From: Caldilineaceae bacterium
GTDB taxonomy: Bacteria > Chloroflexota > Anaerolineae > Caldilineales > Caldilineaceae
Direction of reading: 5' to 3'
Assembly (NCBI GenBank): GCA_019637695.1
Contig: JAHBVG010000042.1
Location: forward strand, 1-52,921
DNA length: 52,921 bases
Made by a program: the position numbers and the translations under genes. Of this stretch, positions 47,634-52,921 are shown piece after piece. Positions within the stretch are counted from its first letter, which is position 1; every line of letters starts with the position of its first letter. A model generated the notes under the pieces. That model was not told the origin of the DNA, did no database searches, and was given only the letters and a program-made list of their open reading frames with translations.

Positions 47634-48653
47634 ATGGATCGAGCAAGGGCGCTTGCCTGGTTTGAGTGGACACAACAATTTGGTTATGTGACACGACTCT
47701 CTGATCGCTCCCTGACGCAGGATACCCTCCCTGCTCTGGATCTGGCGATTGTGATCCTTAGCTACAACACACAGGATCTGCTGCGCGATTGCCTGCGCTC
47801 GGTCTTTGCCGCCGAGGGCGATTTTACCTACGCCGTCTGTGTGGTGGACAATGCCAGCGAGGATGGCAGCGCCGATATGGTGCGGACGGAGTTTCCGCAG
47901 GCGACGTTGATTGCCCACGATCAGAACATTGGCTATAGCGCTGGGAACAACCTGGGCATGCGCCACGTTGGTTTCGAGGGGACGCCGCCTTCCTGGCCGT
48001 TACCACGCTATTTGTTGCTGCTTAACCCAGATACGCTTGTGCCGCCGGGCGCTTTTGCCCAGATGATCCGCTTTATGGATGAACAACCGCAGGTGGGTGT
48101 GGCCGGGCCGCGTGTCCGCCGCCCTGATGGATCGTTGGATCTGGCCTGTCGTCGTAGCTTCCCCACGCCCAAAGTCAGCTTCTTCCGCCTGACTGGGCTG
48201 AGCCGGCTCTTCCCCCACAGCCGCCTCTTCAATGCGTACAATCTCGAATTCCTGCCCGAAGATGCCGTCCATGCTGTGGATTCAGTGGTGGGGGCCTACA
48301 TGCAGGTGCGACGTGAAGCCATTGAGGGGGTAGGGTTGCTTGACGAAAGTTACTTTATGTACGGCGAAGATCTGGACTGGGCTAAGCGTATCAAAGACGC
48401 CGGTTGGGAGATCTGGTACAACGGACAGGTTGAGATCACCCATGTCAAAGAGGCGTCGAGCCGGCGCAGCCGTAAAGCGCGGGTGGCTTTCTACGAGGCC
48501 ATGTGGATCTTCTACCGCAAGCATTACCGGGCGCAGACCCCCTGGCTATTGGATAAACTGATCTTGCTTGGGATTGCGCTCAAGGGCGGCGCGGATGTTG
48601 CGGGGCGGCTCTGGCAACTGCGCCGCCAACAGAAATGGCAAATCCAACGCTGA
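47634..48653 (+). CDS. GT2-family glycosyltransferase
   Basis: The 339-residue protein shows the GT-A fold of rhamnosyltransferase-like GT2 enzymes: LDLAIVILSYNTQDLLRDCL, VCVVDNASEDGSADMV, LLLLNPDTLVPPGAF (the metal-binding acidic motif) and MYGEDLDWAKRIKDAGW near the acceptor site. The ATG at 47634 is 15 bases after AGAGGGGG, with a small stem between, so initiation may be influenced by the folded leader. Residues 1-30 are not part of the family, so a later start is possible. Known: such enzymes add rhamnose or another sugar to lipid-linked oligosaccharides. It forms a cluster with the phosphotransferase 104 bases downstream. Confidence 0.88.
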   Translation: MDRARALAWFEWTQQFGYVTRLSDRSLTQDTLPALDLAIVILSYNTQDLLRDCLRSVFAAEGDFTYAVCVVDNASEDGSADMVRTEFPQATLIAHDQNIGYSAGNNLGMRHVGFEGTPPSWPLPRYLLLLNPDTLVPPGAFAQMIRFMDEQPQVGVAGPRVRRPDGSLDLACRRSFPTPKVSFFRLTGLSRLFPHSRLFNAYNLEFLPEDAVHAVDSVVGAYMQVRREAIEGVGLLDESYFMYGEDLDWAKRIKDAGWEIWYNGQVEITHVKEASSRRSRKARVAFYEAMWIFYRKHYRAQTPWLLDKLILLGIALKGGADVAGRLWQLRRQQKWQIQR

Positions 48654-48757
48654 ACAACTTTGGTCATAACTCCTCGCGTGCGTACAATCTTACAGAACGC
48701 CCAGCGCGTTCTACGTGCGCCGAGGAGCATTTCTATTCTGCGAGCATAGAGATCGTT

Positions 48758-50212
48758 ATGCAACAGGGCTTGACTACAAGTCCATACCACGAATATCCAG
48801 CGCGGCGGGCGCAGCGGCCAGGGCTGCTCAAACGCCCGCAGTTGCTCTTTATGATCGCATTGGTGGCTGTGGATCTTACGAGCATCTGGATCGCCTTTTC
48901 GTTGGGGCATTGGCTCCTGCGCCGTGATCCCAACGTGATCATTGGTCCTATAGCTGAGTTTCTGCCGCTGCCCGTCATCCAATCCTTCTTGCTCTTCTTC
49001 CTCTTTCTAAGCCAGCGCATGTATCAGCGGCGGCGGCCCATTGCCCATTTGGATGAAACGTACCGTGTTGTCACCTTGACGAGCCTGAGTACGTTGCTCA
49101 CGATTGCGCTGGTCTCGCTGCTGCTGCGCGATTTCACCTATCACCGCATGTTGATTGTCTACTCGTGGATCTTCGCGATTGGCTTGCTCACCCTGGGGCG
49201 GATAATCCACGCGCAGATCCAATGGCAGGCCCAATCGCGCGGCATCGGCGAGGATCGCGTGCTGTTGATCGGCGCTGGCGAAGTCGGCCAGATGATCATC
49301 CAAAAAATTATGAGCAACCCGCAGCTTGGCTATCGCATGGTGGGGGTGATCGACAGCCGCGGCAGCCGCTCGGCCTTGGGCGTCCCTGTGTTGGGGAGTT
49401 TCGCCGACATCCCCGCCGTCATCGACGCCTATGCTGTGGACGAGGTGATCATCGGCCTGCCCGAAAGCAGCCATCAAGAGATCGTGGGGATCATCAGCCT
49501 CTGCGAGCGCGAAAAGGTCGGTATTCGCGTCTTCCCTGATGTCTTCCAAATTATGGCGAGCGAAGTGACCATCGGCGAATTGGGCGGGCTGCCGCTGCTC
49601 ACCATGCGCGATGTGGCGTTGCAAGGCTGGCGGTTGACGCTCAAACGCAGTATGGACATTCTCTTCAGCGCTGTTGGGTTGATCCTCTTGAGCCCTTTCC
49701 TGCTTTTGATCGCACTCTTGATCAAATTGGATAGCCCAGGCTCGGTCTTTTATGTGCAGGAGCGCATGGGATTGGACGCTAAACCATTCCGTATGCTCAA
49801 ATTTCGCTCCATGCGTCAGGACGCTGAGCAATCTGGCCCCGGCTGGACCACCGAGGACGATCCGCGGCGCACGAAGTTAGGATCGTTGATCCGCCGCTTT
49901 AACATTGACGAACTTCCCCAATTGATCAACGTACTCATGGGCGATATGAGCCTGGTGGGGCCGCGGCCAGAGCGTCCAGTTTACGTGGAACAGTTCCGCC
50001 AACAGATCCCCCGCTACATGGACCGTCACCGCGAAAAGGCCGGCATGACAGGCTGGGCGCAGGTCAACGGCATGCGCGGCGACACCTCCATTGTCGAGCG
50101 CACCAAGTACGATCTCTGGTACATTGAAAATTGGTCATTGGCGCTCGACATCAAGATCATCATCCGCACGATTGTGCAGACAATTGTCGGCCGCGACAAC
50201 AACGCTTACTAA
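48758..50212 (+). CDS. Polyprenyl-phosphate glycosylphosphotransferase (WcaJ type)
   Basis: The start is ATG 48758 (MQQGLTTSPYHEY) because the frame before it overlaps the GT2 gene. The 484-residue protein has four N-terminal helices, a cytoplasmic Rossmann-like domain (RVLLIGAGEVGQMI, the CoA_binding_3 region), a fifth hydrophobic segment at about 300 and the C-terminal bacterial sugar transferase domain: SMDILFSAVGLILLSP, FRMLKFRSM, IDELPQLINVLMGDMSLVGP and MTGWAQVNGMRGDT. Known: these enzymes move a sugar-1-phosphate, usually glucose or galactose, from UDP-sugar onto undecaprenyl phosphate, the first step of exopolysaccharide synthesis. It ends 25 bases before the peptidase gene. Confidence 0.92.
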   Translation: MQQGLTTSPYHEYPARRAQRPGLLKRPQLLFMIALVAVDLTSIWIAFSLGHWLLRRDPNVIIGPIAEFLPLPVIQSFLLFFLFLSQRMYQRRRPIAHLDETYRVVTLTSLSTLLTIALVSLLLRDFTYHRMLIVYSWIFAIGLLTLGRIIHAQIQWQAQSRGIGEDRVLLIGAGEVGQMIIQKIMSNPQLGYRMVGVIDSRGSRSALGVPVLGSFADIPAVIDAYAVDEVIIGLPESSHQEIVGIISLCEREKVGIRVFPDVFQIMASEVTIGELGGLPLLTMRDVALQGWRLTLKRSMDILFSAVGLILLSPFLLLIALLIKLDSPGSVFYVQERMGLDAKPFRMLKFRSMRQDAEQSGPGWTTEDDPRRTKLGSLIRRFNIDELPQLINVLMGDMSLVGPRPERPVYVEQFRQQIPRYMDRHREKAGMTGWAQVNGMRGDTSIVERTKYDLWYIENWSLALDIKIIIRTIVQTIVGRDNNAY

Positions 50213-50237
50213 AACGATCAACGACAAACGAGGATCT

Positions 50238-52421
50238 ATGTCAGACCAGCGCGCACCGGCCATCCCCTTTGAAGAAGTGGCCCGTTACCCGTTGCCAGGG
50301 TGGATCGCACCCAGCTCAATTGCCTTTAGTCCCGACGACAGTGTGATCACCTACCTCTTCTCGCCCAACGCGGATCTGACACTGCAACTCTACCGCTACG
50401 ATCCCGCGACCGGGGAATCGGCGCTGATGGCCGAAGCATCGGGCGCTGGCGTCACCGAGGAGAATCTTTCTCTCGAAGAGAAACTGCGCCGCGAGCGGGC
50501 ACGCGAACTCGGCCAGGGGATCTCGCGTTACGCCTGGGCCAAAAAGGCTGACCGTCTCTTGATTCCTCTGCCCGATGGTCTCTATCTTCAGGATGGGGTG
50601 GACGCTCCTCTGCGCCGGGTACTCGACACCTCAACTGCGCCCGCCATTGATCCCCAGCTTTCGCCCGATGGTCGCTGGATCGCTTATGTGCAGGACGACG
50701 AACTCTACGTGATCTCGGCCGAGGGAGGCGCGCCGCGGCAGATCACCCACGGCGCACGCGGCACAGGACGCACCCACGGCCTGGCCGAATTCGTCGCTCA
50801 AGAGGAGATGCATCGCAGCCACGGCTTCTGGTGGTCGCCCGACGGTGAATGGCTGGCCTTTGTCGAAGTGGACGAGACTCCCATCCCTTACTTCCGCATT
50901 TTGCATCAGGGCAAGGCAAGCACCGGCCCCGACGCCCAAGAGGAGCATCGCTATCCCTTCGCTGGGGAAGCCAACGCCCGTGTGCGTTTGGGGATCGTCT
51001 CCAGAGAGGGCGGCGCGCCGATGTGGATGGATCTCGGCGACGATGAGGATATCTATCTGGCGCGGGTGCAGTGGCTGCCCGATGGAACGTTGACGGCGCA
51101 GATCCAAAATCGCGAGCAGACGATCCTTGACCTGGTATGCTTTGATCCACAGACCGGCCAGCGTACCCCCCTGCTGCGTGAACAGAGCGACATCTGGATC
51201 AACCTCCACGATATTCTCTGGCCGCTGATCACCCCCGCCTGGGAAGACCATTTCGTTTGGGCGTCCGAACGGAGGGGCTTCCGCCATCTCTACCTCTACA
51301 ACCGCAATGGAGAGATAATCCGCGCGCTGACCGGCGGCGATTGGATGGTGGATGCACTGGTCGGCGTCGACGAGGAAAGGGGAGCGGTCTACTTCACCGC
51401 CAGCCTCGATACACCGCTGGAATCGCACCTTTATGCCGTCCCGCTGAGTGGCGGCGAGCCGCGCCGTCTGACCCACACCGCAGGGATGCACGCGGTGGTG
51501 ATGGATCACCGCTGCCGCCGTTTTGTGGATACAGTCAGCGCGTTGGATCGCCCACCCACGGTAACGCTCCATCGGGTGGATGACGGCGCGCTCCTGGACG
51601 TCATCTTCGATCGACCCGATCCGCGGCTGGCGCAGTTCGATCTTCAACCGCCCGAACTGGTCTCACTCTCGTCCCCAGAGGGGATCACCCTCTACGGCTT
51701 GCTCTTCCGTCCTCCGGCTGAGTTTGGCCCAGGCCCCTACCCTACCCTCATCTCCGTCTACGGCGGCCCTGGCCCACAGATGATCAGCAACAGTTGGGGA
51801 CCCACCAGCAGCTTGCGCGCCCAATCTCTGAGCCGGCAGGGTTTCCTCGTCTTTGCGCTTGACAATCGGGGCAGCGCCCGTCGCGGATTGGCCTTTGAAG
51901 GCGCCATCAAACATCGCATGGGCAGCGTCGAAGTTGAGGATCAGGCCACCGGCGTGCGCTGGCTGATCGACCAGGGATTGGCCGATCCAGAGCGGGTGGG
52001 GATCTACGGCTGGAGCTACGGCGGTTACATGTCGCTGATGTGTCTGGCGTGTGCCCCGCAGATCTTCAAAGTGGCCGTGGCCGGCGCGCCCGTCACCCAT
52101 TGGGAAGGGTACGATACCCATTATACCGAGCGATATATGGGCACGCCCCAATCCAACCCGGCGGGCTACGCTGCGGGGAGCGTCCTCACCCATGTGGAAG
52201 GGATGACGGGCAAGCTTATGCTCGTCCACGGGTTGATCGATGAGAATGTTCACTTTCGCCACACGGCCCGGCTGATCAACAGCTTGATTGCAGCGCGCAA
52301 ACCCTATGATCTCCTCCTCTTCCCCGACGAGCGCCACCTGCCCCGCTCCCTGGCTGACCGCGTCTTTATGGAAGAAGAGATCTACAATTTCCTGTCCATG
52401 CATCTGGCGTCGCCGAAATAA
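50238..52421 (+). CDS. S9 family peptidase (dipeptidyl peptidase IV type)
   Basis: The ATG at 50238 follows GAGGATCT and gives 727 residues (MSDQRAPAIPFEEVARYPLP). No signal peptide is seen, so it is cytoplasmic. The N-terminal two thirds form a beta-propeller (DPPIV_N type), with LAEFVAQEEMHRSHGFWWSP holding the Glu pair that binds the substrate amino group. The C-terminal alpha/beta hydrolase has the triad Ser593 (GWSYGGYM), Asp668 (GLIDENVHF) and His700 (DERHLPRS). Known: such enzymes remove N-terminal dipeptides, often after proline. It sits close behind the sugar transferase gene, but a link to glycan synthesis is not evident. Confidence 0.93.
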   Translation: MSDQRAPAIPFEEVARYPLPGWIAPSSIAFSPDDSVITYLFSPNADLTLQLYRYDPATGESALMAEASGAGVTEENLSLEEKLRRERARELGQGISRYAWAKKADRLLIPLPDGLYLQDGVDAPLRRVLDTSTAPAIDPQLSPDGRWIAYVQDDELYVISAEGGAPRQITHGARGTGRTHGLAEFVAQEEMHRSHGFWWSPDGEWLAFVEVDETPIPYFRILHQGKASTGPDAQEEHRYPFAGEANARVRLGIVSREGGAPMWMDLGDDEDIYLARVQWLPDGTLTAQIQNREQTILDLVCFDPQTGQRTPLLREQSDIWINLHDILWPLITPAWEDHFVWASERRGFRHLYLYNRNGEIIRALTGGDWMVDALVGVDEERGAVYFTASLDTPLESHLYAVPLSGGEPRRLTHTAGMHAVVMDHRCRRFVDTVSALDRPPTVTLHRVDDGALLDVIFDRPDPRLAQFDLQPPELVSLSSPEGITLYGLLFRPPAEFGPGPYPTLISVYGGPGPQMISNSWGPTSSLRAQSLSRQGFLVFALDNRGSARRGLAFEGAIKHRMGSVEVEDQATGVRWLIDQGLADPERVGIYGWSYGGYMSLMCLACAPQIFKVAVAGAPVTHWEGYDTHYTERYMGTPQSNPAGYAAGSVLTHVEGMTGKLMLVHGLIDENVHFRHTARLINSLIAARKPYDLLLFPDERHLPRSLADRVFMEEEIYNFLSMHLASPK

Positions 52422-52763
52422 AACGCACTCCTGGCGGAGTGTAAGTACATCAGGGACCGCAAAGTGTCAGGCGCGAAGGAACTGCCGCCTTGACACTTTG
52501 CATCGTACCTCTTTCCCCTGCCCTGGAGCGGTCTGGTCAGTTGACCAGTATCTAATGAAAGGACGCAGGTGTAGCATTTGAGACAAAGCAACCCTGGTAA
52601 TCTCATCGCCGCCCTCTTCATCGCCCCTTCCCAGACTCCGTATGCCGTTGTATCGTTGTTTCTACACAGCCTGTTGGCGCGTTGTCTATGTCAACGGGAC
52701 ATCCATACGCACCTGTTGCTCCCTGCCGACTACTTGTTTCGTTCATGCTAAGGAGGAGAAGTA
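52422..52763. other. Intergenic region with several hairpins
   Basis: This 342-base region has no gene. A short hairpin CACTCC/GGAGTG (52426-52441) follows the peptidase stop. A longer one (52460-52473 with 52486-52500, one bulge) is next, likely a terminator zone. A 16-base palindrome CTGGTCAGTTGACCAG at 52533-52548 looks like an operator half-site pair. The promoter of the last gene is probably within 52560-52740 but was not fixed. Confidence 0.5.
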
Positions 52764-52921
52764 ATGAATCGTTTACTGAGCAGAGTGCCCTCCCTACTGG
52801 TGGGTCTCCTGGTGATAGGCTTGATCGTTGGTTTGTCGTTTAAGCTGCGCTCGGTACCGGACCGCGTGCAGATCGGGGAGGTTTCCGTGTCCTCACTGGT
52901 GGAGACGCCGCTGCCGACGGA
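52764..52921 (+). CDS. Start of a membrane-anchored or secreted protein, cut by the window
   Basis: The ATG at 52764 follows a strong AAGGAGGAGAAGT site. The visible 52 residues start MNRLLSRVPSLLVGLLVIGL and continue with a hydrophobic segment and then SFKLRSVPDRVQIGEVSVSS, so the protein has an N-terminal signal anchor or signal peptide followed by an exported region. No family can be named from this fragment. Confidence 0.7.
   Translation, partial: MNRLLSRVPSLLVGLLVIGLIVGLSFKLRSVPDRVQIGEVSVSSLVETPLPT

Noticed and set aside
52533..52548. Operator for a named regulator at the 16-base palindrome
   Set aside because: The palindrome is real but short, and I cannot link it to a regulator family or a defined promoter.

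Overview
The window looks like a chromosomal stretch of a Chloroflexota bacterium, most likely from the Caldilineae/Anaerolineae side. This is an inference from content: two DUF2298 (Chlor_Arch_YYY) membrane proteins, an Agl23-like (TIGR03663) protein with an NHL propeller, a MalT-like LuxR regulator, Thr/Pro-rich secreted SH3 proteins and a secreted protein ending in IFLPMVGR. No rRNA, tRNA, CRISPR array or prophage was seen.

Layout. (1) 1-7548, minus strand: a sugar uptake and catabolism operon in the order lipoprotein substrate-binding protein, two ABC permeases, a fused MocA-type/aldo-keto oxidoreductase, a zinc alcohol dehydrogenase and a sugar-phosphate isomerase cut by the window edge. 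There is no ATPase gene. (2) 7833-14210: a HTH/receiver regulator and a hybrid histidine kinase that converge with a 99-bp overlap, a small secreted protein, a universal stress protein, a BadF/NAGK-type sugar kinase and a cupin phosphoglucose isomerase. (3) 14456-16262, minus: a tightly coupled trio (small conserved protein, eight-helix membrane protein, Tat-exported flavodoxin) with two 4-base ATGA overlaps. (4) 16449-19184: a large MalT/LuxR regulator. (5) 19275-32452, minus: four very large GT-C-like membrane proteins (Agl23-NHL, a GT39-like protein, DUF2298, and a GT39-DUF2298 fusion), probably for assembling surface glycans. (6) 32582-43656: a G5/3D cell-wall protein, transaldolase, two SH3 exoproteins, another GT39-like protein, a TIM-barrel isomerase, a spermidine-synthase-like protein and a FkbM methyltransferase. 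(7) 43691-46487: a TerC exporter under a yybP-ykoY (Mn2+) riboswitch, with an ISKra4-like insertion sequence just upstream of its promoter. (8) 46994-52921: DoxX, a GT2 glycosyltransferase behind a candidate pseudoknotted leader RNA, a WcaJ-type polyprenyl glycosylphosphotransferase, a DPP4-type peptidase and the start of a membrane-anchored protein.

The most striking signal is not a gene. Arrays of degenerate heptanucleotide repeats, similar to the cyanobacterial STRR repeats of the CCCCART type, occupy many intergenic gaps and have also expanded in frame inside the large membrane glycosylation proteins. There they encode low-complexity loops such as QTADRRPQTAD and PNPQSPLP. Some arrays are inverted and form long hairpins. 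One coding region also holds a perfect 52-bp palindrome. Two MITE-like elements share a core sequence.
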